Counted from the stretch's first letter, positions 25,826 through 35,742 are shown. The stretch: DNA of 50,170 nucleotides from Dorea sp. D27 (GCF_001185345.1 NZ_KQ236747.1:296341-346510); one strand, 5' to 3'. Program-made: numbers and translations. The notes: a model not told the origin generated them from the sequence alone.

Positions 25826-27112
25826 ATGAAAATATTGATTCAGAACGGGCATGTCATCGACCCGCCGACAGGCAAAGACGGCATATATGACGTGCTGGTA
25901 GAAGAAGATAAAATAATTAAGGTAGAGCAGCAGATAAAGGAAAAGGCCGACCGTGTCATCAATGCAGAAGGCTGCTATGTCATGCCGGGATTTATCGATA
26001 TGCATGTACATCTGAGAGACCCGGGTTTCACGTACAAGGAGACGCTGGCAACCGGAGGCCGGGCTGCAGTAAAAGGCGGCATCACTACGATGTGCGCGAT
26101 GCCTAACACGAAGCCGGTCATCGACGACAGAGAGAAAGTAGAGGACGTACATGCAAGGGCGGCCAGACAATCTCTGGCCCATGTGATTCAGCTCGGTGCC
26201 GTGACGAAAGGACAGCTCGGACATGAGCTGGCTGATATAGAAGGGATGGCAGAAGCCGGCTGCCACGCCATAAGCGAAGATGGAAAGTCAGTGATGAACG
26301 CGTCTTTGTACCGCAGGGGTATGAAGAAGGCCAAAGAATGCGGCATATCCGTGTTTGCCCACTGTGAGGATATCACGATGGTAGAAGGGGGTGTCATGAA
26401 TGCGGATGACAATGCAAAGCGCCTCGGCCTGAAAGGAATCACCAATTCTGTGGAAGACGTCATCGTGGCAAGAGATATCCTGCTCGCCAAAGAGACAGGC
26501 GTGCGGCTGCACCTGTGCCACTGCTCAACGGCAGACAGCGTGGAGATGGTACGGCTTGCCAAAGAGGACGGGCTTCCGGTCACCGGTGAAGTGTGCCCGC
26601 ATCACTTTATACTGACGGCGGACGACATACCGGAAGACGACGGAAACTATAAGATGAATCCTCCGCTCCGGGGCAAAGAAGACGTGACCGCCCTGCGGGA
26701 AGGTCTGAAGAACGGGATTATGGACGTCATTGCGACAGACCATGCTCCTCACTCGGAAGAAGAGAAAAACAAATCCATGGCGGAGGCGGCTTTTGGCATC
26801 GTAGGCGTAGAGACTTCAGCCGCACTGACGTATACAGAACTTGTAGAGCCGGGGATACTGACCATGACGGAGATGGCGGAAAAGATGAGTACGAATCCGG
26901 CCGGAATACTTGGACTGGAAGACAAAGGGTCCGTATCAGAGGGAATGACCGCGGATATCGTGATTTTTGACACGCGACAGGAATATACGATTGACAAAGA
27001 TACATTTGCCTCAAAGGGCAGGAACACGCCGTTCCATGGACGTAAAGTAAAAGGACAGGTCATGTATACGCTGGCGGGCGGTACGGTTGTATATGAAAAT
27101 GAGGTACGTTAG
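25826..27112 (+). CDS. pyrC: Dihydroorotase, class I
   Basis: A 428-residue metal-dependent amidohydrolase that closes carbamoyl-aspartate to dihydroorotate, third step of pyrimidine synthesis. The metal site HVHLRDPG is near residues 58-65, GEVCPHHF and ATDHAPH carry further ligands, and the catalytic Asp is in the latter. I use ATG 25826 (AAAGGAAG upstream) because homologues begin MKILIQNG; the frame is open from 25790. It is the first of five pyr genes with tight spacing. carA/B and pyrB are not in the window. I see no PyrR attenuator in the 60 bases before it. Confidence 0.95.
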   Translation: MKILIQNGHVIDPPTGKDGIYDVLVEEDKIIKVEQQIKEKADRVINAEGCYVMPGFIDMHVHLRDPGFTYKETLATGGRAAVKGGITTMCAMPNTKPVIDDREKVEDVHARAARQSLAHVIQLGAVTKGQLGHELADIEGMAEAGCHAISEDGKSVMNASLYRRGMKKAKECGISVFAHCEDITMVEGGVMNADDNAKRLGLKGITNSVEDVIVARDILLAKETGVRLHLCHCSTADSVEMVRLAKEDGLPVTGEVCPHHFILTADDIPEDDGNYKMNPPLRGKEDVTALREGLKNGIMDVIATDHAPHSEEEKNKSMAEAAFGIVGVETSAALTYTELVEPGILTMTEMAEKMSTNPAGILGLEDKGSVSEGMTADIVIFDTRQEYTIDKDTFASKGRNTPFHGRKVKGQVMYTLAGGTVVYENEVR

Positions 27113-27124
27113 GAGGAAGATGAA

Positions 27125-28051
27125 GTGATTAATCAGTTAGTGTCTAATATCAAAAAGACAGGGGCCCCGGTTGCAGTCGGTCTGGATCCGATGCTCGGCT
27201 ATATACCGGAGCATATACAGAAAAAGGCTTTCGCACAATATGGGGAGACGCTTGAAGGGGCTGCCGAAGCAATCTGGCAGTTCAACAAAGCCATTGTAGA
27301 TTATACGTACGACCTGATTCCCGCCGTCAAACCACAGATAGCCATGTATGAGCAGTTCGGGATTCCGGGGCTTGCCGCATTCAAGAAGACGACAGATTAT
27401 TGCAAGGAGAAGGGTCTCGTAGTCATCGGGGACATCAAGCGCGGAGATATCGGTTCCACATCGAAAGCATATGCAGTAGGGCACCTTGGCAGAGTCCAGG
27501 TCGGGAGCAAGACGCTCGTACCGTTTGATGAGGATTTTGTAACGGTCAATCCGTATCTTGGTTCCGACGGCGTCCATCCGTTCCTCGATGTGTGCAGAGA
27601 GGAAAAGAAAGGCGTATTCGTACTCGTAAAGACATCAAACCCGTCCAGCGGCGAGTTCCAGGACCAGCTGGTCGGCGGCCGGCCGCTCTATGAACTTGTG
27701 GGAGAGAAAGTAGCTGCCTGGGGAGAGGAACTTATGGGAGATGAGTATAGCTATGTCGGTGCGGTCGTCGGTGCGACGTACCCGGAGATGGGCAGAGTCT
27801 TACGCAGCATTATGCCGAACGCATATATCCTCGTGCCGGGATACGGGGCACAGGGAGGCAGAGGCAAGGACCTTGTACATTTCTTCAACGAAGACGGGCT
27901 CGGTGCGATCGTGAATTCTTCCAGAGGCATCATAGCGGCGTACAGGCAGGAGCAGTATGTGAAGTATGGAGAGGCGAACTTTGCCGATGCCTCAAGAGCC
28001 GCGGTAAAGGATATGATAGAAGATATAAAAGGAGCGCTGGAACATGAGTAA
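27125..28051 (+). CDS. pyrF: Orotidine 5'-phosphate decarboxylase, type 2
   Basis: A 308-residue enzyme that makes UMP from OMP. The long form with VGLDPM near the start and the catalytic DIKRGDIGST motif mark the type 2 subfamily. It begins with GTG at 27125; AGGAGGAAG stands at the right distance and the only upstream ATG runs at once into a stop. It overlaps pyrK by 8 bases. Confidence 0.95.
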   Translation: MINQLVSNIKKTGAPVAVGLDPMLGYIPEHIQKKAFAQYGETLEGAAEAIWQFNKAIVDYTYDLIPAVKPQIAMYEQFGIPGLAAFKKTTDYCKEKGLVVIGDIKRGDIGSTSKAYAVGHLGRVQVGSKTLVPFDEDFVTVNPYLGSDGVHPFLDVCREEKKGVFVLVKTSNPSSGEFQDQLVGGRPLYELVGEKVAAWGEELMGDEYSYVGAVVGATYPEMGRVLRSIMPNAYILVPGYGAQGGRGKDLVHFFNEDGLGAIVNSSRGIIAAYRQEQYVKYGEANFADASRAAVKDMIEDIKGALEHE

Positions 28052-28817
28052 ATATAAAGGACAGGCAGCGGTCCTCTCGCAGGAGCAGATTGCCAGGGAC
28101 ATATACAGTCTGTGGATTGAACTTCCGCGCATTGCATCGGAAGCGGCGCCCGGACAGTTCCTGTCACTGTATACGCGGGATGGAAGCAAGCTGCTGCCAC
28201 GTCCGATAAGCATATGCGAGATAGACAAATTGCAGGGAAGACTACGGCTCGTGTATCGTGTGACCGGAAAGGAGACCGGAACAGAGTTATTTTCCCGGCT
28301 GGAACCAGGAGATTCTCTGGAAGTGATGGGTCCTCTCGGCAACGGCTTTCCACTTGAGAATCCGGGAAGAGCGTTCCTGATTGGCGGCGGCATCGGAATA
28401 CCTCCTATGCTGGAGCTTGCCAAGCAGCTGCCAGGTGACAGGCAGATTATCGCGGGATACAAAGATGAGCTGTTCCTGACGGAAGATCTGGAGAGGTACG
28501 GGGAGCTCTATGTGGCTACAGAGGATGGCAGCGCAGGCACGAGAGGAAATGTGCTGGATGCAGTGCGTGAGCACGGGCTTGCCGCGGATGTCATCTATGC
28601 ATGCGGGCCGACGCCGATGCTACGGGCTCTTAAAGCATATGCAGAGGAACACGGCATTGTCTGCTACATATCGCTGGAAGAAAAGATGGCATGCGGTATC
28701 GGGGCATGTCTTGCGTGCGTGTGCCGGTCGAAAGAGACCGACAGTCACAGCAATGTGCATAACAAACGGGTCTGTAAAGACGGGCCGGTATTCTTGTCTA
28801 CGGAGGTGGAAATCTGA
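28044..28817 (+). CDS. pyrK: Dihydroorotate dehydrogenase class 1B, electron-transfer subunit
   Basis: A 257-residue FAD and [2Fe-2S] protein that passes electrons from the catalytic subunit to NAD. RPISICEI is the flavin contact, GGGIGIPPM the nucleotide-binding loop, and the C-terminal cysteines in MACGIGACLACVC and RVCKDG bind the cluster. It overlaps pyrF by 8 bases and pyrD by one base (TGATG), so the three are translationally linked. Confidence 0.95.
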   Translation: MSKYKGQAAVLSQEQIARDIYSLWIELPRIASEAAPGQFLSLYTRDGSKLLPRPISICEIDKLQGRLRLVYRVTGKETGTELFSRLEPGDSLEVMGPLGNGFPLENPGRAFLIGGGIGIPPMLELAKQLPGDRQIIAGYKDELFLTEDLERYGELYVATEDGSAGTRGNVLDAVREHGLAADVIYACGPTPMLRALKAYAEEHGIVCYISLEEKMACGIGACLACVCRSKETDSHSNVHNKRVCKDGPVFLSTEVEI

Positions 28818-29719
28818 TGGATACAAAAGTGAACCTTGCAGGCGTGGAGCTTAAGAATCCGGTCATGACCGCATCAGGAACGTTTGGATCCGGTGAAGAA
28901 TACAGCGAATTCGTGGATTTGAGCCGCCTCGGTGCAGTCGTTACGAAAGGGGTGGCAGATGTACCGTGGCCCGGCAATCCGGTTCCAAGAATCGCGGAGA
29001 CGAAGTCGGGCATGATGAATGCCATCGGACTACAGAACCCCGGAATCGATATGTTCTGCCGGCGTGACATCCCTTTCCTGAAACAGTTTGATACAAAGAT
29101 CATTGTCAATGTGTGCGGAAAGACGACAGAAGATTACTGCAAAGTAGTGGAGCGTCTGGCGGATGAAGATGTGGATATGCTCGAGATAAACATATCGTGC
29201 CCGAATGTCAAAGAGGGCGGCATTGCCTTTGGTCAGAACCCGAAAGCGGTGGAAGAGATTACGGCCGAAGTTAAGAAGCGTGCAAAACAGCCGGTCATCA
29301 TGAAGCTGAGCCCTAATGTGACAGATATTACTGAGACAGCGAAGGCGGCGGAAGCCGGTGGGGCAGATGTACTGTCGCTCATCAATACGCTGACGGGGAT
29401 GAAGATAGACATACACAGGCGCGCGTTTGCGCTGGCCAACAAGACAGGAGGGCTGTCCGGGCCGGCGGTAAAACCGGTTGCGGTGCGGATGGTCTATGAG
29501 GTGGCAAACGCTGTGAAGATTCCTGTTATCGGCATGGGAGGTATCGAGACTGCGGAGGATGCTATAGAATTTCTTCTCGCCGGAGCTACGGCCGTGTCTG
29601 TAGGAACCGCCAATTTTTATAATCCGTCTGCAACCGTGGAGGTGGCAGACGGCATAGAGGCTTATATGAAGCGTTACGGCTTTGAACACGTATCCGAGCT
29701 GACAGGGCTTGTAAAGTAG
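28817..29719 (+). CDS. pyrD: Dihydroorotate dehydrogenase class 1B, catalytic subunit
   Basis: A 300-residue FMN TIM-barrel enzyme that oxidises dihydroorotate to orotate. The active-site base C128 lies in NISCPNVKEGG; a cysteine at this site, together with adjacent pyrK, marks class 1B. GMGGIETAEDAIEFLLAGA is the FMN phosphate region. The start overlaps the pyrK stop; GGAGGTGGAAATCTG supplies the ribosome site. Confidence 0.96.
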   Translation: MDTKVNLAGVELKNPVMTASGTFGSGEEYSEFVDLSRLGAVVTKGVADVPWPGNPVPRIAETKSGMMNAIGLQNPGIDMFCRRDIPFLKQFDTKIIVNVCGKTTEDYCKVVERLADEDVDMLEINISCPNVKEGGIAFGQNPKAVEEITAEVKKRAKQPVIMKLSPNVTDITETAKAAEAGGADVLSLINTLTGMKIDIHRRAFALANKTGGLSGPAVKPVAVRMVYEVANAVKIPVIGMGGIETAEDAIEFLLAGATAVSVGTANFYNPSATVEVADGIEAYMKRYGFEHVSELTGLVK

Positions 29720-29731
29720 AGGAGGTTAGAT

Positions 29732-30406
29732 ATGGAACAGTATAAAAAAGAGTTTATCGAGTTTATGATTGACTGCGAAGTGCTGAGATTTGGAGATTTT
29801 GTGACAAAGAGCGGCAGAAACACGCCGTTTTTCGTGAATACAGGTTTCTATCGGACGGGAGCACAGCTTCGGAAGCTCGGCGAATACTATGCGAAGGCGA
29901 TAGAAGGCAGCTTCGGCCTTGACTTTGACGTCCTGTTCGGGCCCGCCTATAAAGGGATTCCGCTTACGGTGGCTGCAACGATGGCCATCAGCGAATTCTA
30001 TGGCAGAGATATCAGGTATTGCTCTAACCGTAAGGAAGTGAAGGATCATGGCGATAAGGGGATTCTGCTTGGCAGTCCGATTACGGACGGGGACAGGGTC
30101 GTTATCATTGAAGATGTGACAACCGCAGGAACCTCTATACAGGAGACGCTTCCCATTATCAAAGCGCAGGGCGATGTGACGCCGGTGGGCCTTGTCGTGT
30201 CGGTGGACCGCATGGAACGAGGCCAGGGCACGAAGAGCGCTCTTGCGGAAATTGAAGAGAAATATGGTCTGAAGACGACGGCCATCGTCACGATGGATGA
30301 GGTGACGGAACATCTCTACAACAGACCATATAAAGGAAAAGTTATCATTGACGATACATTAAAATCAGCAATTGATGCATATTATAAACAATATGGCGTG
30401 AAATAG
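29732..30406 (+). CDS. pyrE: Orotate phosphoribosyltransferase
   Basis: A 224-residue enzyme joining orotate and PRPP to OMP. The PRPP loop reads VVIIEDVTTAGTS (one residue off the common DDV), and YCSNRKEVKDHG carries the flexible catalytic loop with lysines. GAGGAGG precedes ATG 29732. Together with pyrF it makes UMP. It ends the pyr run; a 50-residue membrane protein starts 14 bases downstream. Confidence 0.95.
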   Translation: MEQYKKEFIEFMIDCEVLRFGDFVTKSGRNTPFFVNTGFYRTGAQLRKLGEYYAKAIEGSFGLDFDVLFGPAYKGIPLTVAATMAISEFYGRDIRYCSNRKEVKDHGDKGILLGSPITDGDRVVIIEDVTTAGTSIQETLPIIKAQGDVTPVGLVVSVDRMERGQGTKSALAEIEEKYGLKTTAIVTMDEVTEHLYNRPYKGKVIIDDTLKSAIDAYYKQYGVK

Positions 30407-30420
30407 CAGGAGGGTTTCTT

Positions 30421-30573
30421 ATGAATGAAAAAGCATATAAAACCATGAGTTTCGCAGGGGCGGCCGGTATAGCCACCGGTATCGTCATGATAGCTGTCGC
30501 AATCGCGGCAGGAGTAATTATGATTGTGAGTGGGGCACGCTTATTAAAAGATAAAAAGGGGCTTACATTTTAG
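30421..30573 (+). CDS. 50-residue membrane protein, conserved small ORF
   Basis: A short frame with an excellent ribosome site (AGGAGGG, 6 bases before ATG). It encodes MNEKAYKTMSFAG, then a hydrophobic Gly/Ala/Ile segment (about residues 10-40, one long or two short spans), and ends with LLKDKKGLTF. A very similar small protein occurs in Lachnospiraceae, as far as I recall. It sits 14 bases after pyrE and 25 bases before the VanZ-like gene, so it is likely translated from one of those transcripts. Function unknown. Confidence 0.75.
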   Translation: MNEKAYKTMSFAGAAGIATGIVMIAVAIAAGVIMIVSGARLLKDKKGLTF

Positions 30574-30598
30574 CCTGGATTGAAAGGGTGCTATATTT

Positions 30599-31087
30599 TT
30601 GAATACGAAAAACAGAAAAAGAATCCGCATAATCGGGAAAATATTATTTGTATTTTATATCGCGTTTCTCATTTATTTTCTCTTATTATCTGATTGGTAC
30701 GGGCGTACGGGAGTGATGCAGGAATACCGGTACAACCTTGTGCTGTTCCAGGAAATCAAACGTTTCTGGGAGTACCGGGAACAGCTCGGAATGTTTGCTA
30801 TGTTCACGAACCTGTTCGGCAACGTGCTGATTTTTATGCCTTTTGGATTCTTTATGCCCATGGCAAGCCGTCACAGGAGCTTTTTTTCCGCACTGTTCTA
30901 CAGCTTTGGACTAAGCCTGTGTGTGGAGACTTTCCAGCTCGTGACGAAAGTGGGCAGTTTTGATGTGGACGATCTTCTGCTAAATACGATAGGCGGAGTG
31001 TTAGGCTATATTATATTTGCAATCTGTGCAGCAGTAAGGAGAAGATATGATCATAAAAAGAAGGCAAAAAGACAAAGAAGAAGATAG
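30599..31087 (+). CDS. VanZ-like family membrane protein
   Basis: A 162-residue protein with four predicted spans. Motifs NLFGNVLIFMPFGFF, ETFQLVTKVGSFDVDDLLLNTIGGVLGY are typical of the VanZ family. VanZ gives low-level teicoplanin tolerance in enterococci, but most family members have no known function and no glycopeptide-resistance genes lie near. The start is TTG at 30599 (GAAAGGGTG upstream); no ATG exists before the first span. The end overlaps the next gene by 41 bases. Confidence 0.88.
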   Translation: MNTKNRKRIRIIGKILFVFYIAFLIYFLLLSDWYGRTGVMQEYRYNLVLFQEIKRFWEYREQLGMFAMFTNLFGNVLIFMPFGFFMPMASRHRSFFSALFYSFGLSLCVETFQLVTKVGSFDVDDLLLNTIGGVLGYIIFAICAAVRRRYDHKKKAKRQRRR

Positions 31088-31445
31088 GTCAAAGGAAATA
31101 CAGAAGGAGCGGGAGAAACGACGCAGGAAGATGATGCGCGGCAAATACGGGCAGGCGCCGCTTAAGCACGCCAAAAAGGGAATCAATTCCTGCTGCTATG
31201 CAGGAACCGTATTCCTCATACTTATGGCAATGCTCGTTTTCTCCTACGTGTCAGGCGGCAGCGTGAGCGTGATTGCCGGCTTCGCCGGTCTTGCGGTAGC
31301 GATACTGGCCTGGCTTGGTCTGATGTCGGGAATCCGCGGCTTCCGTGAGAGAGAAAAGAATTACATAACCTGCAAGGCAGGGGTCGTATGTAACGCGCTC
31401 CTCCTTATGGGCCTTATGAGTATATTTTTCAGGGGGCTGTTTTAG
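31047..31445 (+). CDS. DUF6142-like membrane protein
   Basis: A 132-residue protein with a very basic, charged N-terminus (about 1-45), then three hydrophobic spans (about 50-70, 75-95, 110-130). The KHAKKGINS motif before the first span and ITCKAGVVCNALLLMGL in the last recall the DUF6142 family of Lachnospiraceae. AAGGAG stands before ATG 31047, inside the VanZ-like gene. It abuts the next gene directly. Function unknown. Confidence 0.7.
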   Translation: MIIKRRQKDKEEDRSKEIQKEREKRRRKMMRGKYGQAPLKHAKKGINSCCYAGTVFLILMAMLVFSYVSGGSVSVIAGFAGLAVAILAWLGLMSGIRGFREREKNYITCKAGVVCNALLLMGLMSIFFRGLF

Positions 31446-33494
31446 ATGATTGAGGAAAGATATGAACTTGCGGTTGAACGCATAAAAGAAATCTGTAAGG
31501 AAGATACGGTGGCCGAATCATTTCGTGACTATTTTTGCCGTACAGCGCAGTTTATCGGAATGCTCGATGAACTGAACAGCTGTATAGAGAGCGGAACATA
31601 TGCGGGCCTTCCGCTTGAACAGCTGAAAGAATGGAACGAAAACTTGTATGCGGATATACTGCCCGGGCAATATGAGACAAGCTATGCCAATCCGGATTAT
31701 GCTGTGGAGAAGGCAGGGAGAGCATATGGACAGATACTGAGCTTCCTGTACACGGAGCTGAGAGGCGCAATCGCATATGTATTCGAGGGCAGAAAGGAAT
31801 ATCTGGATATCTTATATGAACTGTTCATTGAGATATATAATGAGTTTGAAGAAAAGGACGAACCTGAGACTAAGGTGCTGAAGGAGATTCTCTACTGGTA
31901 TGCCAGCGACTACTGTGACGTGTTCGCGGCGGACCGTGTCAGGGAGCAGATTGATCCTGAGGAGTCATTTGCGGCGGGCATTATTATGGGCAGCAATCTT
32001 TCGGACCTGCGGTATCTGTACCGGTTTGGCGAGTATATAAGCGAAAATGAATGGAAGACGGCAGAGCACCTGAACAGCCTTGATGCATCTGTCATCTGTA
32101 AGATGGCCGATACCTTCACGGAAGGCTACCGGATGGGATTCATCAATACGGGCAAGGACCTGTCTAAAAAGTCTGTCGTAAATATCCGGTATGTACTAGG
32201 CTTTGAGCGGGTCATCCGCCAGGCCATAGAGAATTTTGCCCGGTTGGGGCTTAAGCCTGTCATCTACCGCTCCGGTGTGAGCGTGCTGACAAAACGCCGG
32301 CATCTGAAGACCGGCTATTACGGAGCCATCCCGAATAAACAATACGAATATGACCATAGAAATGACCAGGGGCTGTATCTGGATAAAAAGTTCGTGGAGC
32401 GCAGGCTGGAAGTCATCCAGTCAGCTTTTGAACAGAATAAGGACATGGCCGCCCGGTTCGCAGGTCCGGCGTGTCTGGATGTCTTTGGAGAGAGTCCTTT
32501 TTCTCCAGAGCAGAAAGATACGGCAGTCAGGCTTACGAAGAAGCAGGAAGAACTGTCTCTGCTCTATGACAGCCGTTCCGGACAGATTACCAATACGTAT
32601 ATCAAAGGCGAGGAGAGAAGCTTTACTATCGCCGCATATCCTGTGCCGGAAATCGGGGAGCAGTATGAAGAGATATTCGATGAAGTAATCAGGATCAATA
32701 CGCTGGATGCCTCTTTGTATGCCAAAGTTCAGCAGACGCTCATCGATGCCCTTGACAAAGGCGAATATGTACACGTAAAAGGCAGAGGCGGCAATAAGAC
32801 AGATATGAGGGTACAGCTATACCGCCTTGCAGATCCGCAGAAGGAGACGATATTTGAAAACTGCGTGGCGGATGTCAATATACCGGTAGGAGAGGTGTTC
32901 ACCTCTCCGGTACTGGAAGGCACGTGCGGGGTCCTGCATGTGAGCCGCGTATATCTCAACGAACTGCTGTATAAGGATCTTGAAATTACATTCTCTAACG
33001 GTATGATAACAGATTATACGTGTGGCAATTTTGAGCGGGAGATGGAGAATAAAAGTTATATACGCGACAACATCCTCCACAGGCATGCGACGCTTCCCCT
33101 TGGTGAATTTGCTATCGGGACGAATACGACCGCTTATATCGCCGCGAGGAAATACGGGATAGAAGATAAGCTGCCGATCCTGATTGCTGAGAAGATGGGC
33201 CCTCATTTTGCCGTCGGTGATACGTGCTACAGCTGGAGCGAGGATATCAAAGTGTACAATCCTGATGGGAAGGAGATTGTGGCAAGAGACAATTCCGTGT
33301 CGTCCAGACGGGCAGAAGACGTGTCGAAAGCATATTTCCACTGCCACACGGATATCACGATACCTTATGATGAACTCGGCAGCATCACCGTCGTCACAAA
33401 GGAGGGGGAAGAGACGCTCCTGCTTGAGGACGGGAGGTTTGTGCTCCCGGGTACGGAGATCCTGAACGAACCGCTGGAAAAATACAATAATTAG
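31446..33494 (+). CDS. M29-like aminopeptidase with long N-terminal extension
   Basis: A 682-residue cytoplasmic protein. The C-terminal 400 residues match thermophilic (M29) aminopeptidases: NIPVGEVFTSP with E483, LGEFAIGTN with E554, EKMGPHFAVGD with a His, and HTD with H634 and D636, matching the five metal ligands of the family. M29 enzymes have about 410 residues, so some 270 extra residues, mostly helical and without a recognised domain, lie in front. The enzyme should trim N-terminal residues from peptides using two metals. It follows the DUF6142-like gene without a gap (stop TAG, then ATG). Confidence 0.8.
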   Translation: MIEERYELAVERIKEICKEDTVAESFRDYFCRTAQFIGMLDELNSCIESGTYAGLPLEQLKEWNENLYADILPGQYETSYANPDYAVEKAGRAYGQILSFLYTELRGAIAYVFEGRKEYLDILYELFIEIYNEFEEKDEPETKVLKEILYWYASDYCDVFAADRVREQIDPEESFAAGIIMGSNLSDLRYLYRFGEYISENEWKTAEHLNSLDASVICKMADTFTEGYRMGFINTGKDLSKKSVVNIRYVLGFERVIRQAIENFARLGLKPVIYRSGVSVLTKRRHLKTGYYGAIPNKQYEYDHRNDQGLYLDKKFVERRLEVIQSAFEQNKDMAARFAGPACLDVFGESPFSPEQKDTAVRLTKKQEELSLLYDSRSGQITNTYIKGEERSFTIAAYPVPEIGEQYEEIFDEVIRINTLDASLYAKVQQTLIDALDKGEYVHVKGRGGNKTDMRVQLYRLADPQKETIFENCVADVNIPVGEVFTSPVLEGTCGVLHVSRVYLNELLYKDLEITFSNGMITDYTCGNFEREMENKSYIRDNILHRHATLPLGEFAIGTNTTAYIAARKYGIEDKLPILIAEKMGPHFAVGDTCYSWSEDIKVYNPDGKEIVARDNSVSSRRAEDVSKAYFHCHTDITIPYDELGSITVVTKEGEETLLLEDGRFVLPGTEILNEPLEKYNN

Positions 33495-33504
33495 GACGTG
33501 CGTA

Positions 33505-33534
33505 TTGAACTGCCTGCGTCCAGTATGATATGAT
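33505..33534 (+). promoter_or_regulatory. Promoter of the pur operon
   Basis: TTGAAC (33505-33510) and TATGAT (33529-33534) with an 18-base spacer, 39 bases before purE. No purine riboswitch or PurR box is visible. Confidence 0.55.
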
Positions 33535-33572
33535 TTATATATTGAAATTTTAAATACGAAAGGATGAAGATT

Positions 33573-34085
33573 ATGCCAAAAGTAGGAATTGTCATGGGCA
33601 GCGACTCAGATATGAAAGTGATGAGCAAGGCAGCCGATATGCTTGAAAAATTAGGAGTAGAATATGAGATGACAATCATCTCGGCACACCGTATGCCGGA
33701 TTTATTCTATGATTATGCGAAATCAGCCGAAGAGAAGGATTATAAGGTCATCATAGCCGGAGCGGGAATGGCGGCACACCTTCCCGGCATGTGCGCGGCC
33801 ATCTTCCCGATGCCTGTCATCGGAATCCCGATGTCCGGCAAGAATCTGGACGGGCAGGACGCACTCTATTCTATCGTCCAGATGCCGCCAGGAATTCCGG
33901 TTGCGACAGTTGCAATCGACGGAGGAGCGAACGCGGCGATTCTGGCGGCCAGAATACTGGCGACCTCAGACCCGGAACTTCTCGACAGGCTGAAGGAGTA
34001 TTCCCGGGAAATGAAGGATACAGTACAGGCCAAATCAGAAAAGCTCGATAAACTTGGATATAAAGAATATATGAACCAGATGTAA
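33573..34085 (+). CDS. purE: 5-(carboxyamino)imidazole ribonucleotide mutase
   Basis: A 170-residue class I PurE that moves the carboxyl group of N5-CAIR in purine synthesis. [17 protein letters not shown] and [15 protein letters not shown] are the classic motifs. I start at ATG 33573: the ATG at 33564 lies within the ribosome site AAAGGATG. purK is not next to it. purM follows after 11 bases. Confidence 0.95.
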   Translation: MPKVGIVMGSDSDMKVMSKAADMLEKLGVEYEMTIISAHRMPDLFYDYAKSAEEKDYKVIIAGAGMAAHLPGMCAAIFPMPVIGIPMSGKNLDGQDALYSIVQMPPGIPVATVAIDGGANAAILAARILATSDPELLDRLKEYSREMKDTVQAKSEKLDKLGYKEYMNQM

Positions 34086-34096
34086 GGAGAAGAGGA

Positions 34097-35122
34097 ATGG
34101 ATTACAAGAACGCAGGTGTAGATATCGAAGCAGGTTATAAATCTGTGGAGCTGATGAAAGAACACATCAAGAACACGATGAGGCCGGAGGTACTGACGAA
34201 TATCGGAGGATTTTCAGGAGCTTTCTCTATGGAAGCATTCAAGAATATGGAGAAGCCGACGCTCGTATCAGGGACGGACGGTGTAGGTACAAAACTGAAA
34301 TTGGCATTTCTTTTAGATAAACACGATACGATTGGTATCGACTGTGTCGCAATGTGTGTAAACGATATTGCCTGTGCGGGAGGGGAGCCGTTATTCTTCC
34401 TCGACTATATCGCGTGCGGCAAGAATGAGCCTGAGAAGATTGCCACGATAGTGAGCGGTGTGGCAGACGGATGCGTACAGTCCAAAGCGGCCCTCATCGG
34501 CGGGGAGACGGCGGAGATGCCTGGCTTCTACCCGGAGGATGAGTATGACCTGGCCGGATTTGCAGTTGGCGTGGTCGATGAAAAAGACCTGATTACCGGA
34601 AAAGAGTTAAAAGCCGGCGACGTGCTCATCGGCATGGCATCCTCAGGGGTGCACAGCAATGGCTTCTCTCTCGTGAGAAAAGTATTTGATATGACGAAAG
34701 AGTCGCTGAATACATATTATGAGGAACTTGATGCCACCTTGGGAGAGGCGCTTATCGCTCCGACGAAGATATATGTGAAAGCGCTGTCCGGCATAAAGGC
34801 GGCGGGCGTGAAAGTGAAGGCGTGCAGCCACATTACAGGAGGCGGCTTCTATGAAAACATTCCGCGTATGTTATGTGACGGCGTGCATGCGGTTGTGGAA
34901 AAGGACAGCTATCCGGTTCCGCCGATATTCGGACTGTTGGCAAGAGAAGGTCAGATTGAAGAACATGCGATGTACAATACGTATAATATGGGGCTTGGTA
35001 TGATCGTGGCAGTGGATGCGGGTGATGCTGATAAGACGATGGAGGCGATAAAGGCGGCCGGGGAAGCTCCGTACGTTGTAGGACGCATCGTGGCCGGCGA
35101 AAAGGGAGTTACAGTATGCTAG
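34097..35122 (+). CDS. purM: Phosphoribosylformylglycinamidine cyclo-ligase (AIR synthetase)
   Basis: A 341-residue enzyme that closes FGAM to AIR using [28 protein letters not shown] [11 protein letters not shown] and [15 protein letters not shown] are the family motifs, and [15 protein letters not shown] is near the C-terminus. AAGGAGAAGAGG precedes ATG 34097. The stop overlaps purN by 7 bases. Confidence 0.96.
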   Translation: MDYKNAGVDIEAGYKSVELMKEHIKNTMRPEVLTNIGGFSGAFSMEAFKNMEKPTLVSGTDGVGTKLKLAFLLDKHDTIGIDCVAMCVNDIACAGGEPLFFLDYIACGKNEPEKIATIVSGVADGCVQSKAALIGGETAEMPGFYPEDEYDLAGFAVGVVDEKDLITGKELKAGDVLIGMASSGVHSNGFSLVRKVFDMTKESLNTYYEELDATLGEALIAPTKIYVKALSGIKAAGVKVKACSHITGGGFYENIPRMLCDGVHAVVEKDSYPVPPIFGLLAREGQIEEHAMYNTYNMGLGMIVAVDAGDADKTMEAIKAAGEAPYVVGRIVAGEKGVTVC

Positions 35123-35742
35123 ATGTAGTTGTGCTCGTTTCCGGTGGCGGAACGAATCTGCAGGCCCTCATAGACGCAGTGGAGTCCGGTGCTGTCGCTA
35201 ATACGAAGCTGGCCGGTGTAATCAGTAATAACAGGAACGCATACGCGCTGCAGCGGGCGGAGGACAACGGGATACCGGGGATATGCATATCTCCGAAAGA
35301 GTTTGCATCCAGAGAAGAATTTAATGAGAGATTTCTGGATGCAGTGGATACGCTGCAGCCCGATCTGATAGTGCTGGCGGGATTTCTCGTCGTCATACCG
35401 CCGGCGATGATAGAGAAATACAGGAACCGCATCATCAATATCCATCCGTCTCTTATTCCGTCTTTCTGCGGAACAGGGTATTACGGGCTGAAAGTTCATG
35501 AGGCGGCCCTGAAGCGCGGGGTGAAGGTAGCAGGAGCTACGGTTCACTTTGTGGACGAAGGGACAGATACCGGTCCCATTATTCTGCAGAAAGCGGTAGA
35601 AGTAGTCCAGGGCGATACTCCGGAAGTGCTTCAGCGGCGGGTGATGGAGCAGGCGGAGTGGAAGATACTGCCGCAGGCTGTCGGCCTCATTGCCGCGGGC
35701 AGAGTGAAAGTGGAAGACGGAAGAGTGTTTATCAGAGAGTAG
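35116..35742 (+). CDS. purN: Phosphoribosylglycinamide formyltransferase
   Basis: A 208-residue folate-dependent GAR transformylase. [13 protein letters not shown] binds the substrate phosphate; [11 protein letters not shown] gives the catalytic Asn and His; [13 protein letters not shown] has the catalytic Asp. [15 protein letters not shown] replaces the more common AFPGxxAxxQA, a variant seen in Clostridia. It begins inside the end of purM (ATG 35116) and is followed by purD after 38 bases. Confidence 0.95.
   Translation: MLDVVVLVSGGGTNLQALIDAVESGAVANTKLAGVISNNRNAYALQRAEDNGIPGICISPKEFASREEFNERFLDAVDTLQPDLIVLAGFLVVIPPAMIEKYRNRIINIHPSLIPSFCGTGYYGLKVHEAALKRGVKVAGATVHFVDEGTDTGPIILQKAVEVVQGDTPEVLQRRVMEQAEWKILPQAVGLIAAGRVKVEDGRVFIRE

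Noticed and set aside
33495..33572. Purine riboswitch or PurR box before purE
   Set aside because: The 5' region is too short for a riboswitch aptamer and no matching motif is seen.
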